Source: Actinomycetota bacterium (lineage in GTDB: Bacteria > Actinomycetota > Actinomycetes > Streptosporangiales > Streptosporangiaceae). From it: a stretch of 59,320 nt of DNA. The position numbers and the translations under genes were made by a program. The first letter of the stretch is position 1, and every line of letters begins with the position of its first letter. Of the stretch, positions 25,127 through 33,634 are shown piece after piece. The stretch lies in assembly GCA_027314515.1 (NCBI GenBank), contig DAHVAR010000147.1, forward strand, positions 1 through 59,320, given 5' to 3'. The notes beneath the pieces were generated by a model. It was not told where the DNA came from. It made no database searches and saw only the letters and a program-made list of their open reading frames with translations.

Positions 25127-25315
25127 GCCTCGATGGTAAGCGTCTGGCCCGGTTCAGCCCACTGCCCGGAGGCTGCAGCCGCGGCTATTCGCGAAGTGTT
25201 CACGGCCGCGAAAGCTGCCGTCCATGTTGATTGTGCCTGCTGGGCACCAGTGCTGTGACCGGACGATCACCTGGCGACAGCAGCTCGCCGCTCGCTGAGC
25301 GTGCCGCACCGCGAG

Positions 25316-25380
25316 CTGCGCCGCCGGCTGGTCTGCGCCGCCGGCTGGTCTGCGCCGCCGGCTGGTCTGCGCCGCCGGCG
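25316..25380. repeat. 17-bp intergenic tandem repeat (about 3.7 copies)
   Basis: Units CTGCGCCGCCGGCTGGT start at 25316, 25333 and 25350, with a partial fourth from 25367. They lie just downstream of the gpmA stop codon, in the 240 bases between gpmA and senX3 (both on the minus strand). Confidence 0.9.
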
Positions 25381-25394
25381 CAGGGCCGGTCAGC

Positions 25395-26138
25395 TCACCG
25401 GCCCTGGGCCCGCACCGCCGCCGCGGCCCGCGCCGCTGCCTCCGGATCCAGGTACTGGCCGCCGGGCTGCACCGGGCGGAAGGTCTCATCCAGCTCGTAC
25501 ACCAGCGGCATGCCGGTCGGGATGTTGAGCTCGGCGATGTCAGCATCGCTGATCCCGTCCAGGTGCTTGGCCACAGCCCGCAGCGAGTTGCCGTGCGCGA
25601 TGACGAGCGTGACCCGGCCAGCGGCCAGGTCGGGAATGATTGCGTCGTACCAGTACGGCAGCATCCGCAGCACCACGTCACGCAGGCACTCCGTCCGCGG
25701 CAGCAGCTCGGGCGGTAGCAGCGCATAGCGCGCGTCACGAGCTTGCGACAGCGGGTCGTCGTCGGGAAGCGGCGGCGGCGGCACATCGTAGGACCTGCGC
25801 CACAGCATGAACTGCTCGTCGCCGTACTGCTCCCTGGTCGCTGCCTTATCCTTGCCCTGCAGCGCGCCGTAGTGCCGCTCGTTCAGCCGCCACGACCGGC
25901 GCACCGGCAGCCAGCTCAGATCGGCGACGTCCAGCGCGATGCTGGCGGTCTCGATAGCCCGGCTCAGCACCGAGGTGTGCACCGTGTCCGGCCGCAACCC
26001 GGCACCGGTCAGTAGCTGGCCGGCCCGCGCGGCCTCGGTCCGGCCGCGATCCGACAGCCGGACGTCGACCCAGCCGGTGAACAGGCCCTTCTCGTTCCAC
26101 TCGCTTTCGCCGTGCCTGATCAAGATGAGCGTGCTCAT
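25395..26138 (-). CDS. gpmA: 2,3-bisphosphoglycerate-dependent phosphoglycerate mutase
   Basis: A 247-residue glycolytic enzyme interconverting 3- and 2-phosphoglycerate. Phospho-histidine H9 is in '[10 protein letters not shown]'. Other marks are '[15 protein letters not shown]', '[15 protein letters not shown]', and '[19 protein letters not shown]' with the second catalytic His. ATG at 26138 begins the conserved sequence; a longer open frame upstream is not protein-like. Its position next to senX3-regX3 and mshA matches the mycobacterial arrangement. Confidence 0.93.
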   Translation of the reverse strand: MSTLILIRHGESEWNEKGLFTGWVDVRLSDRGRTEAARAGQLLTGAGLRPDTVHTSVLSRAIETASIALDVADLSWLPVRRSWRLNERHYGALQGKDKAATREQYGDEQFMLWRRSYDVPPPPLPDDDPLSQARDARYALLPPELLPRTECLRDVVLRMLPYWYDAIIPDLAAGRVTLVIAHGNSLRAVAKHLDGISDADIAELNIPTGMPLVYELDETFRPVQPGGQYLDPEAAARAAAAVRAQGR

Positions 26139-26287
26139 GGCCAGAATCCTAGCCCGCCCGCTTTCGCCGGGATCCGCGCCGACCGGGAACGCGGATAAGG
26201 CGAGCCAGCGTTCCCGTACCGCCGGCGTAAAACGGCGGGAATCTGGCGGGCGGTCGCAGAGTTGACCTGATCCGGAGGTGAGAGCCT

Positions 26288-27556
26288 GTGCCGCGACGCT
26301 CTCCACGGCGGATCGCGACCGTCAGCGTTCACACGTCACCGCTAGAGCAGCCGGGGACGGGAGACGCGGGCGGACTCAACGTCTACGTCGTCGAGGTCGC
26401 CAAGCGGCTGGCCGACCGAGGCGTCGAGGTCGACATCTTCACCAGGGCGGTTTCCCGCGATCAGCCGCAGGTTGCGGAGCTGGCACCCGGCGTGCTGGTG
26501 CGCCACCTGGCGGCTGGCCCGTTCGAGGACCTGGACAAGGCCGACCTGCCTGGCCAGCTTTGCCAGTTCACCTTTGAACTGCTCCGCACCGAGGCGGCGC
26601 ACGCGCCGGGACGGTACGACCTCGTGCACGGTCATTACTGGTTGTCCGGCCAGGTGGGCGCGGTAGCCAAGGAACGCTGGGGCGTCCCGCTCATCCAGTC
26701 CATGCACACCCTCGGCAAGGTCAAGAATGCCGCGCTGGCAGCCGGCGACACCGCCGAGCCTGACGTCCGGCTGCGCGGCGAGGCTGAGGTAGTGGCGTCG
26801 GCCGACCGGCTCGTGGCCAACACCGACGACGAGGCTCAGCAACTGATCGGGCACTATGGCGCCGATCCGGCCAGGGTGAGCATCATCAATCCCGGCGTGG
26901 ACCTGTCAGTATTCCGGCCAGGTTCCCAGCTCGAAGCGCGCCGGAAGCTCGGCTTGCACGAGGACGGCGTCGTACTGGTCTTCGCCGGCCGGGTGCAGCC
27001 GCTGAAGGCGCCCGACATCGTCCTGCACGCGGCTGCGCAGCTGATAGCCGACGATCCAGGGCTGGCGGGCAAGCTTACGCTCGCCTTCGTCGGCGGCCCG
27101 AGCGGTGCGGGGCGGCAGGACCCGGACGGGCTTGAGCAGCTGGCCGCCCGGCTCGGGCTATCCGGCCTCGTGCGGCTGGAGCCACCGTGCCCGCAGCCGG
27201 AACTCGCTCAGTGGTACCGGGCCGCCACCCTCGTCATGGTGCCGTCGTACTCGGAGTCATTCGGCCTGGTAGCGATGGAAGCCCAGGCATGCGGAACGCC
27301 GGTGGTGGCGGCCGCTGTCGGCGGGCTGCGCATCGCGGTCCGGCACGGGTACTCCGGGGTGCTGGTCGACTCCCGCGATCCCGGCCACTACGCCAGGGCG
27401 GTACGTGACCTGATCAGCGCGCCGGCGAGCCTGGCCAGGCTCGCGCGAGGCGCTCGCGAGCACGCATCAAGGTTCGGCTGGTCCGCGACGGTCGACTCGC
27501 TGTTGCAGCTGTACGCCGGCGTGACCGCCGAAACGGCCGCAGCGGTCGACGCGTGA
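26288..27556 (+). CDS. mshA: D-inositol-3-phosphate glycosyltransferase MshA (mycothiol synthesis)
   Basis: A 422-residue GT4-family glycosyltransferase that joins GlcNAc from UDP-GlcNAc to inositol 3-phosphate, the first step of mycothiol synthesis. N-terminal acceptor domain with '[19 protein letters not shown]' and 'HGHYWLSG'; C-terminal nucleotide-sugar domain with '[15 protein letters not shown]' and '[20 protein letters not shown]' (the E-x7-E retaining signature). A GTG start is preceded by GGAGGTGAG. Divergent from gpmA and coupled to the YbjN gene. Confidence 0.93.
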   Translation: MPRRSPRRIATVSVHTSPLEQPGTGDAGGLNVYVVEVAKRLADRGVEVDIFTRAVSRDQPQVAELAPGVLVRHLAAGPFEDLDKADLPGQLCQFTFELLRTEAAHAPGRYDLVHGHYWLSGQVGAVAKERWGVPLIQSMHTLGKVKNAALAAGDTAEPDVRLRGEAEVVASADRLVANTDDEAQQLIGHYGADPARVSIINPGVDLSVFRPGSQLEARRKLGLHEDGVVLVFAGRVQPLKAPDIVLHAAAQLIADDPGLAGKLTLAFVGGPSGAGRQDPDGLEQLAARLGLSGLVRLEPPCPQPELAQWYRAATLVMVPSYSESFGLVAMEAQACGTPVVAAAVGGLRIAVRHGYSGVLVDSRDPGHYARAVRDLISAPASLARLARGAREHASRFGWSATVDSLLQLYAGVTAETAAAVDA

Positions 27557-28086
27557 GCCAGCCGCCGGATTACGACGCGGCCCTCGCGGCGGCGCTCGGT
27601 GCCCTGGACGTCGGCTACGAATCACCCCGGCCCGGCAGCTACCTGGTCACGCTGCCGGGGCAGCACAAGCTGAAGACGATGACATGGCTGATCGCAGGCA
27701 CGCACAGCCTGCTCGTTGAGGCCTTCTTCTGCCGCCAGCCGGACGAGAACCACGCCGAGTTCTATCGCTTCCTGCTCGAGCGGAACGCCCGGATGTACGG
27801 GGTGCACTTCGCGCTCGACCCCGTCGGGGACGTCTATCTCGCCGGCCGGCTCCCGCTGCGCGCGATCAGCCCGGCCGAGGTCGACCGGCTGCTCGGGTGC
27901 GTGCTCAGCTATGCCGACGACACCTTCGATCGGGCCCTGATGATCGGCTTCGCGTCGGCGATCAGGAAGGAGTACGCCTGGCGGGTGAAGCGCGGTGAGA
28001 GCCTGGCGAACCTGCAGGCGTTCGGCCGGATCACGCAGCAGGGGCAAGGCGCCAGCGGGCCGCGGTTCGGCGAGCAGTCCGGCTGA
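27553..28086 (+). CDS. YbjN-domain protein
   Basis: A 177-residue cytoplasmic protein of the YbjN/type III secretion chaperone-like fold ('HNLLVEAFFCRQPDENHAEFYRFLLERN'-like core in residues 50-80, 'FALDPVGDVYLAGRLPLRA'). The GTG start overlaps the mshA stop (GTGA). The mshA-YbjN pair is conserved in actinobacteria (Rv0486-Rv0487 in M. tuberculosis). The function is not established; coupling suggests a chaperone-like role with MshA or mycothiol metabolism, which is inference. Confidence 0.85.
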   Translation: MSQPPDYDAALAAALGALDVGYESPRPGSYLVTLPGQHKLKTMTWLIAGTHSLLVEAFFCRQPDENHAEFYRFLLERNARMYGVHFALDPVGDVYLAGRLPLRAISPAEVDRLLGCVLSYADDTFDRALMIGFASAIRKEYAWRVKRGESLANLQAFGRITQQGQGASGPRFGEQSG

Positions 28087-28205
28087 CCCGTCCGCGCAGC
28101 CACATTGCATCCGAAACGGGCGCCGCGATTCGGCCATACCTGGACATTATTGGTCCTGCGGACGGACGCTTGGCGTGCTAAGTGGGTCTGCGGGCGGGCG
28201 AGTCA

Positions 28206-28487
28206 TCAGGATCTGACTAGCCTGGCAACGGCCTCAGCCGCCTCCTTGACCTTCGCCTTGGCTTCCGGGCCGCCTCGCTCGACGGCCTGGGCCACGCAGT
28301 GCCCGAGATGGTCTTCCAGCAAGCCGATGGCTACCGCCTGGAGCGCACGGGTGGCCGCCGAGATCTGAGTGAGCACATCAATGCAGTAGACGTCCTCGTC
28401 AACCATTCGCTGCAGGCCGCGGATCTGGCCCTCGATCCTGCTCAGCCGCTTGAGGTAAGCGTCTTTCTCCGGCGTGTACCCGTGCAT
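28206..28487 (-). CDS. CsoR-family metal-sensing repressor
   Basis: A 93-residue all-helical DUF156 protein. The Cu(I)-type ligand set is visible as C35, H60 and C64 (C-x24-H-x3-C), so copper (or, less likely, nickel/cobalt) is the expected ligand. Metal binding releases DNA. The start at MHGYTPEKDAY is preferred over an in-frame ATG at 28538 whose extra 17 residues are Cys-rich but unconserved. No copper ATPase or chaperone gene is adjacent, so the repressor may control itself and distant genes. Confidence 0.85.
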   Translation of the reverse strand: MHGYTPEKDAYLKRLSRIEGQIRGLQRMVDEDVYCIDVLTQISAATRALQAVAIGLLEDHLGHCVAQAVERGGPEAKAKVKEAAEAVARLVRS

Positions 28488-28536
28488 AGTGCAGACCGTA
28501 CACGGCGCCGGACCAGACCGGCAGGACGCGCAGCAC

Positions 28537-28554
28537 ATTACCCCCTAAATCGGG
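28537..28554. promoter_or_regulatory. Possible CsoR operator
   Basis: ATTACCCCCTAAATCGGG lies about 50 bases upstream of the CsoR-type gene start. It resembles the TACCC-centred G/C-run operators of CsoR proteins but is only a partial dyad. Inference from position and composition. Confidence 0.3.
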
Positions 28555-28559
28555 CAGAC

Positions 28560-28744
28560 TGCCGCCAGTCGCCGCCGGGACGTGTACCGACGCCAATACC
28601 GCTAGCACTGCCGCCATCGTCCGCGGTGCGGCTGCGCCGGACTGGCTGCATGACATCGGCCTGCCGGCCCGGCTGGTGCGGCACGACGGGACGGTAGCGA
28701 CGACCGCCGGCTGGCCGCGCGACGATCCCGACGACGCCGCCTGA
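28560..28744 (+). pseudogene. Orphan coding-like segment without a start codon
   Basis: An open frame ending at the TGA at 28742-28744 reads protein-like over its last 50 codons ('PDWLHDIGLPARLVRHDGTV' then 'TTAGWPRDDPDDAA'). No ATG, GTG or TTG with a ribosome-binding site precedes it in frame; the only in-frame GTG is internal. It may be the 3' remnant of a deleted gene. The family is not recognised. Confidence 0.3.
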
Positions 28745-28894
28745 CCACGCCGGGCTCGCCGGCGCCATCGTCGTCACGTCATCGACGCCGACGCTGCGGG
28801 GTCGCCCTGGGAAGCGGGCTACTATCACGCTAGACCGGGCGACGCGGGCAAACCGTCCGGGTCGGCGCCAGCGGTAAATCGGAGGACATGAGCG

Positions 28895-30031
28895 ATGGGC
28901 CCACTCAGCGGCGTGCGGGTGATCGAGATTGCCAGCCTGGCTCCCGCGCCCTTCGGCTGCATGATCCTGGCTGATCTCGGCGCCGATGTGCTGCGCGTCG
29001 ACCGGGCGGAGCGGTGCGGTCCGCAGGCACCGCAGCCGAACGATCCGCTGAGCCGGGGCCGCCGCTCGATCGGCCTGAACCTCAAGGATCCGGCTGCGAT
29101 CGACGTGCTGCTCCAGCTCACCGAGACTGCCGACGTGCTGGTCGAGGGCTTCAGGCCGGGGGTGGCCGAGCGACTCGGGTTCGGCCCGCAGGTGTGCGCG
29201 GCGCGCAATCCGGGCCTCGTCTTCGCCCGGATGACCGGATGGGGCCAGGACGGCCCGCTGGCGCCGACAGCCGGGCATGACATCGATTACATCGCCATCT
29301 CGGGCGCGCTGAGCATGATCGGCCGGGCCGGGGAGTCGCCGGTGCCGCCAGTGAACCTGCTCGGCGACTTTGGCGGCGGCGGCATGCTGCTGGCCCTCGG
29401 CATCCTCGCTGCCCTGCTCGAGCGGACCCGCTCCGGACTCGGCCAGGTAGTGGACGCCGCCATGGTGGACGGCTCGGCGCTGCTCACCTCGTTTGCCTAC
29501 GGCATGCGCGCGTCGGGAGCCTGGCAGGACAAGCGCGGCAGCAACCTGCTGGACGGCGGCGCGCCGTTCTACGACACCTATGCCACCGCGGACGGGCAGT
29601 ACGTTGCCGTCGGCGCGCTAGAGCCGCAGTTCTACGCCGCGCTGCTGGCCGGGCTCGGGCTGGCCGACGCGGACCTGCCGCACCAGCACGACAAAGACAA
29701 CTGGCCGGTGCTGCGACAGCGATTCACCGCGGCCTTCGCAGCCCGCACCAGGGCCGAGTGGGAGCGCGTCTTCGCCGGCACCGACGCTTGCGTCGCGCCG
29801 GTGCTGACCATGGCGGAGGCGCCCGCGCACCAGCACGCGACAGCCAGGAACGCGTTCGTCGAGATCGGCGGGGTCACTGAGCCGGCGCCGGCGCCGCGGT
29901 TCGGCCGGACGGCGGCGGCCATGCCGGCGCCGCCACCGCGCCCAGGACGGGACACCGACGAGGTGCTGGCCGGGCTGGGCCTGGCGGCCGCTGCCATCGC
30001 GGACCTGCGGGCCGGGGGCGTGGTTGGCTGA
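28895..30031 (+). CDS. CaiB/BaiF family CoA-transferase, alpha-methylacyl-CoA racemase-like
   Basis: A 378-residue family III CoA-transferase. The racemase-type catalytic pair is recognisable as H128 with D129 ('AGHDIDYIAISG') and the Asp of 'GDFGGGGMLLALG'. 'RVIEIASLAPAPFGCMILAD' and 'GFRPGVAERLGFGP' are typical. Likely reaction: epimerisation at the alpha-methyl carbon of branched acyl-CoA esters during fatty-acid or sterol side-chain breakdown. ATG at 28895 with GGAGG nine bases upstream. A TACTAT candidate -10 box sits at 28820-28825. The stop overlaps the MATE gene. Confidence 0.85.
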   Translation: MGPLSGVRVIEIASLAPAPFGCMILADLGADVLRVDRAERCGPQAPQPNDPLSRGRRSIGLNLKDPAAIDVLLQLTETADVLVEGFRPGVAERLGFGPQVCAARNPGLVFARMTGWGQDGPLAPTAGHDIDYIAISGALSMIGRAGESPVPPVNLLGDFGGGGMLLALGILAALLERTRSGLGQVVDAAMVDGSALLTSFAYGMRASGAWQDKRGSNLLDGGAPFYDTYATADGQYVAVGALEPQFYAALLAGLGLADADLPHQHDKDNWPVLRQRFTAAFAARTRAEWERVFAGTDACVAPVLTMAEAPAHQHATARNAFVEIGGVTEPAPAPRFGRTAAAMPAPPPRPGRDTDEVLAGLGLAAAAIADLRAGGVVG

Positions 30032-31409
30032 CGGCGGCCAGCCAGGCCGCGCGCCGGTCGCCGGCGGCGGTCAGCGCAACCGAGCCGGGCTGCTCGCAGG
30101 GCTGCGCAGCCCGCACGACGGGGAGATAGTGCGGCTTGCCGTTCCGGCGTTCGGCGCGCTGGTCGCGGAGCCGCTGTTCCTGCTCGCTGACTCGGCGATC
30201 GTCGGCCGGCTTGGCACGGTCCCGCTCGGCGGCCTCGGCGTCGCCAGCCAGGTGCTGGCCACCCTCGTCGGCGTGTCGATCTTCCTCGCCTACGGCACGA
30301 CGGCGGCGGTATCCCGCCAGCTCGGGGCCGGCCGCCGCGATGTCGCGATCCGGCACGGCATCGACGGCCTGTGGCTGGCGGCAGCGATCGGCGCCGTCGT
30401 CCTCGCGGCCGGCTGGCCGCTCGCCCCCCGGATCGTCGCCGCGTTCGGCGGCACCCCGGCAGTAAGCCATCAGGCAGTCATTTACCTGCGGATCAGCCTG
30501 CTCGGGGCGCCCTCGATGCTCGCCGTGCTGGCGGGCACCGGGGTCCTGCGCGGGCTGCAGGACACCAGGTCACCGCTGCTGGTCGCGGTCGTAGCGAATG
30601 CCGTCAACATCGCGCTCAACGCGACCTTCGTGCTCGGCCTGCACTGGGGGATCGCCGGCTCGGCCGCCGGCACGGCCGTGGCCCAGACCGGGGCCGGCGC
30701 CGCGTACCTCGTCGTCGTCGGCCGCGGCGCCCGGCGAGCGGGCATCCCGCTCCGGCCCGACCGCCGCGGCGTCACGACGGCCGCCGTCGCCGGGGCCTCG
30801 CTTGTCCTCCGCACGCTCGCGCTGCAAGCGGTCCTGGTCCTGATGACCGCCATCGCGGCACGGCAGTCGGATGCCGCTATCGCCGCTAGCCAGGTCGCCA
30901 TGCGGGTCTGGAACCTGTTCGTGTACGCGCTGGACGCGATAGCCATCGCCGCGCAGGCAATCACCGGCCGCTATCTCGGGGCCGGCGACGTGTCCGGCGC
31001 GAGAGCCGCGACCCGGCGGATGATTGGCTGGGGGGCCGGGTACGGCGTGCTCTTCTCGCTGCTGCTGCTCGCCCTCCGGCCCGCCATACCCGGCTTGTTC
31101 GGGGTCACGCCGACGGTACGCGGCCTGCTGCTTGCGGTGCTGCTGGTGGTCGTCGTCCAGCAGCCGGTCGCCGGCGTGGTGTTCGTGCTCGACGGAGTGC
31201 TGATCGGCGCGGGCGACCAGGATTACCTGGCGCTCGCCGGGCTGGTGACGCTGGTGGTGTTCGGCGCGGCAGCCGCGGTCGTGGTCCGGGCAGGCGCGGG
31301 CCTGGTCGCGCTCTGGCTCGCCTACACCGCCTGGATGCTGGCAAGGTTCGCCACGCTGACCCTGCGCAGCCGGACATCACGCTGGCTGGTCACCGGCGCG
31401 GTGCGCTAG
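30024..31409 (+). CDS. MATE family efflux transporter (DinF-like)
   Basis: A 461-residue protein with twelve hydrophobic helices and the N-terminal family block 'EIVRLAVPAFGALVAEPLFLLADSAIVGRLG' (from about residue 32), followed by 'SIFLAYGTTAAVSRQLGAG' and 'GVLRGLQDTRSPL'. DinF-branch MATE proteins export cationic drugs or metabolites using a proton or sodium gradient. The TTG start at 30024 overlaps the racemase stop; other start codons would truncate the first helix, so the start is moderately sure. The neighbouring genes do not reveal the substrate. Confidence 0.88.
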   Translation: MADGGQPGRAPVAGGGQRNRAGLLAGLRSPHDGEIVRLAVPAFGALVAEPLFLLADSAIVGRLGTVPLGGLGVASQVLATLVGVSIFLAYGTTAAVSRQLGAGRRDVAIRHGIDGLWLAAAIGAVVLAAGWPLAPRIVAAFGGTPAVSHQAVIYLRISLLGAPSMLAVLAGTGVLRGLQDTRSPLLVAVVANAVNIALNATFVLGLHWGIAGSAAGTAVAQTGAGAAYLVVVGRGARRAGIPLRPDRRGVTTAAVAGASLVLRTLALQAVLVLMTAIAARQSDAAIAASQVAMRVWNLFVYALDAIAIAAQAITGRYLGAGDVSGARAATRRMIGWGAGYGVLFSLLLLALRPAIPGLFGVTPTVRGLLLAVLLVVVVQQPVAGVVFVLDGVLIGAGDQDYLALAGLVTLVVFGAAAAVVVRAGAGLVALWLAYTAWMLARFATLTLRSRTSRWLVTGAVR

Positions 31410-31449
31410 CCCGCCGTTGCCCGCGCCGTCCCCGGCCGGCAAGCGGACC

Positions 31450-33171
31450 TCAGTGCCCCATCGCTACTTCGACGATGCGGACCACCACGGCACCCATCGC
31501 GATAACCAGGTAGATCCACATTCCGGTCAGGGCGAGCCGCCGGCCGACGGACATCTGCACCGGGGCGAGCATGGCCAGGGCCGGCATCCGCCAGTTTTCC
31601 TTGCTCATGGCCTCCGGCCGGGACAGCCGGTCAGGTTCGGCTTCACCGGCCTCAGGGGCCTGGTCAGGGGCGGCCGGCCGACGGCCGACGGCCATGACGA
31701 CGGCGACCGTGACCAGCGCGACGCCCGCGAATCCGATCATGATCAGCAGAATCTGCCCCGAGCTGATGTGCGGGAACGTCACCGACGCCACCAGGATCAG
31801 CGACAGCATGATCAGCAGGGCGATCACCGAGCCGGTGAAGGCGTTGGTGAACCGCCCGTTCACCCACGGCCCTAGTACCGCCTTGTCGTTGCACAACAGC
31901 AGCAGGAAGACCGTCGCGCTCGGCAGCACGACGCCCGCCAGCACCTGGACTCCCTCGGTGAACAGGCCGAGCGGTGAGCCGGGGATGAGCACGATTGTCG
32001 CGGCGCCGGCGACCAGCCCGCCGTACATGACGTAGAAGCCCTTGGCCTGCCGCACGCCCCGGTGCAGCGAGTGCTTGAGGCCGAGTACGTCACCGAGCGC
32101 GTAGGCGGTGGAGAGCGAGACCGCGAAGGCGCCGATCATGGCCGCATCCAGCAAGGCAACGGCGAACAGCGCGCCGGCCGCCTGGCCGGCCGATGCGGCG
32201 ATCCCGGCGGCCAGCCCGGCCGCGTCGGTGTAGTGGCCTGCGGCCGACGTCCCGGCGAAGGCCGCCGCCGCCGCGCCCATCAGCGCCGCGCCGCCCACGA
32301 TGACGACGCCGATCCCGATGGCCAGGTCCGCCTTCTCGTACGGGATGAACCGCGGGGTGATGCGCTTGTCGATCACGTAGGACTGCTGGAAGAAAAGCTG
32401 CCACGGCGCGACCGTGGTGCCGACGATCCCGATGATCAGCAGCATGACCGTGCTCAGCTGCCCGGCCCCGCCGGGCATGTTCGGCACCACGAACCCGGTC
32501 GCGACCTGGCCAGCAGCCGGGTGAGACAGCACGTAAAGCGGGATCAGCAGCAGCGACCCCGCGCAAAAGACCATGGCGATCCGCTCGAACCTGCGGAAGC
32601 TCCCGGTCATGGCAGAAGCCACGATGACCAGCGCGGCCAGCAGCACGGCGACGATCTTGGGCACCCCGAGGTAGCCGGCCGCGAGCGTGATCCCGATGAA
32701 CTCGGTGATGATGGTCAGCGCGTTGAGCAGGAACAAGTCGATGACGCTGAACGCGCCCCAGAACCTGCCGAACCGCTCCAGGATCAGCCGGGCGTGCCCG
32801 ACCCCCGACACGGCGCCCAGCCTGAGCACCATCTCCTGGTTCACGTACAGGACCGGGATCAGCAGCACGAACGTCCAGAGCAGATGCGTGCCATAGTTCT
32901 GGCCTGCCTGGCCGTAGGTGGAGAACGCGCCCGCATCGTTATCGCCGACCATCACGATCAGCCCTGGACCGACAATCGCCAGCAGCGTCTTGAGCTTGGC
33001 GCTCGCCGACTTGCGCGCGGCGATGTCGTCGACGGCGATCGTGCCGAGCGCGCCGCGGATGTCGCCGACGTGCGCGGTGTCGAGCGCCGCCCCGTGGTCA
33101 GCTGCGGCGCGGTCGGCTAGGGCACTGTGGCCAGGCACCGCACGGCGGAGGCCGGAAGTCGCTGAGGTCAC
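31450..33171 (-). CDS. Nramp-related transporter with altered metal-site motifs, under M-box control
   Basis: A 573-residue membrane protein with an unusual polar N-terminus (about 60 residues) and about eleven hydrophobic helices. In canonical Nramp transporters TM1 carries DPGN and TM6 carries MPH; here TM1 reads 'MVGDNDAG' (residues 74-81) and TM6 reads 'GTTVAPWQ' (251-258), so the manganese/iron-selecting Asn and Met are gone. Nramp-related magnesium transporters (NrmtA of Clostridium) also lack the canonical set and are controlled by M-box riboswitches. An M-box lies in this gene's leader (33476-33634). Magnesium import is therefore the favoured role; divalent-metal transport in general is well supported. 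The GTG at 33171 follows a weak GGGGTGA. Confidence 0.85.
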   Translation of the reverse strand: MTSATSGLRRAVPGHSALADRAAADHGAALDTAHVGDIRGALGTIAVDDIAARKSASAKLKTLLAIVGPGLIVMVGDNDAGAFSTYGQAGQNYGTHLLWTFVLLIPVLYVNQEMVLRLGAVSGVGHARLILERFGRFWGAFSVIDLFLLNALTIITEFIGITLAAGYLGVPKIVAVLLAALVIVASAMTGSFRRFERIAMVFCAGSLLLIPLYVLSHPAAGQVATGFVVPNMPGGAGQLSTVMLLIIGIVGTTVAPWQLFFQQSYVIDKRITPRFIPYEKADLAIGIGVVIVGGAALMGAAAAAFAGTSAAGHYTDAAGLAAGIAASAGQAAGALFAVALLDAAMIGAFAVSLSTAYALGDVLGLKHSLHRGVRQAKGFYVMYGGLVAGAATIVLIPGSPLGLFTEGVQVLAGVVLPSATVFLLLLCNDKAVLGPWVNGRFTNAFTGSVIALLIMLSLILVASVTFPHISSGQILLIMIGFAGVALVTVAVVMAVGRRPAAPDQAPEAGEAEPDRLSRPEAMSKENWRMPALAMLAPVQMSVGRRLALTGMWIYLVIAMGAVVVRIVEVAMGH

Positions 33172-33180
33172 GGCGGATCA

Positions 33181-33209
33181 CCCCGTTCACCGCCGTTTCC
33201 ACGGCGGGG
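33181..33209 (-). promoter_or_regulatory. Hairpin that can hide the Nramp-like ribosome-binding site
   Basis: On the transcript the GGGG of the ribosome-binding site (33184-33181) can pair with CCCC (33209-33206), around an inner stem GCCGT/ACGGC with a GGAA loop. It sits between the leader ORF stop and the transporter start. Translation of the leader ORF could affect its folding; that link is inferred. Confidence 0.4.
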
Positions 33210-33249
33210 TCAGGGGGCACGCACGACCCGGTCGGGCAGCCTCAGGCTG

Positions 33250-33345
33250 TCAGGCTGCGGCCGATGGCAGGTTCACGTGTACGTGCCCGGGGCAGGCAGT
33301 ATTGGCGGCGAGGGGCCATTTTCGGCCCGGACTATCAGAGTCCAT
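33250..33345 (-). CDS. 31-residue leader ORF between the M-box and the transporter gene
   Basis: ATG at 33345 is preceded by GGAAGGAGG at a good distance, the strongest ribosome-binding site in this leader. It encodes MDSDSPGRKWPLAANTACPG followed by HVHVNLPSAAA and ends at TGA 33250-33252, 78 bases before the transporter GTG. It has no known family. Short ORFs act as magnesium-responsive leaders in mgtA-type systems (MgtL), so a regulatory peptide is plausible. It contains two prolines near its end and a His-Val-His-Val segment. Confidence 0.5.
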   Translation of the reverse strand: MDSDSPGRKWPLAANTACPGHVHVNLPSAAA

Positions 33346-33388
33346 TGCTCGCCTCCTTCCCGCCGCGGCCCGGCCGCGTCATGCCCTG

Positions 33389-33410
33389 CTGCCCGCCAGG
33401 CGGCGGGCAG
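33389..33410. other. Perfect 9-bp hairpin after the M-box
   Basis: CTGCCCGCC (33389-33397) and GGCGGGCAG (33402-33410) with loop AGGC. It lies between the M-box and the leader ORF's ribosome-binding site on the minus-strand transcript. No T-run follows, so it is not a classical terminator; it could be part of the riboswitch expression platform or a Rho-dependent site. Confidence 0.5.
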
Positions 33411-33475
33411 GCCCGTAGTCAGGCACCTCACGAGACAGCGTCCACCGGGCGGGAATCCGCCACGGCGAGGCACCC

Positions 33476-33634
33476 CCTCGTTAGAGCTTTGGCACTTCAC
33501 GGCGTAGCGCGCCCGAAGGGTGCGCAGCCACCTGGCCTCACCCCTTACTCCGGGGAGAGGTGTCCTGATCCGGAGCGTCTCTCGACGGGTGGGATCAGTG
33601 GCCTGTGTCCGTGAAGACGCCTCACCGAACAAGG
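33476..33634 (-). ncRNA. M-box (ykoK) magnesium riboswitch
   Basis: Read on the minus strand, the element opens with CCTTGTTCGGTGAGGCG and closes with AGTGCCAAAGCTCTAACGAGG, which match the conserved 5' GTGAGGC and 3' GTGCTAAAGCTCT blocks of the family. The P1 ends CCTTGTT (33634-33628) and AACGAGG (33482-33476) pair fully. The central GTCGAGAGACGC loop is also present. M-box RNAs fold compactly at high magnesium and usually turn off magnesium-transport genes. The gene downstream in this direction is the Nramp-related transporter. Confidence 0.85.

Noticed and set aside
32062-33120. A 352-codon open frame opposite the Nramp-like gene
   Set aside because: It is Arg/Gly/Asp/His-rich without any domain, as expected from the antisense frame of a high-GC membrane protein gene.
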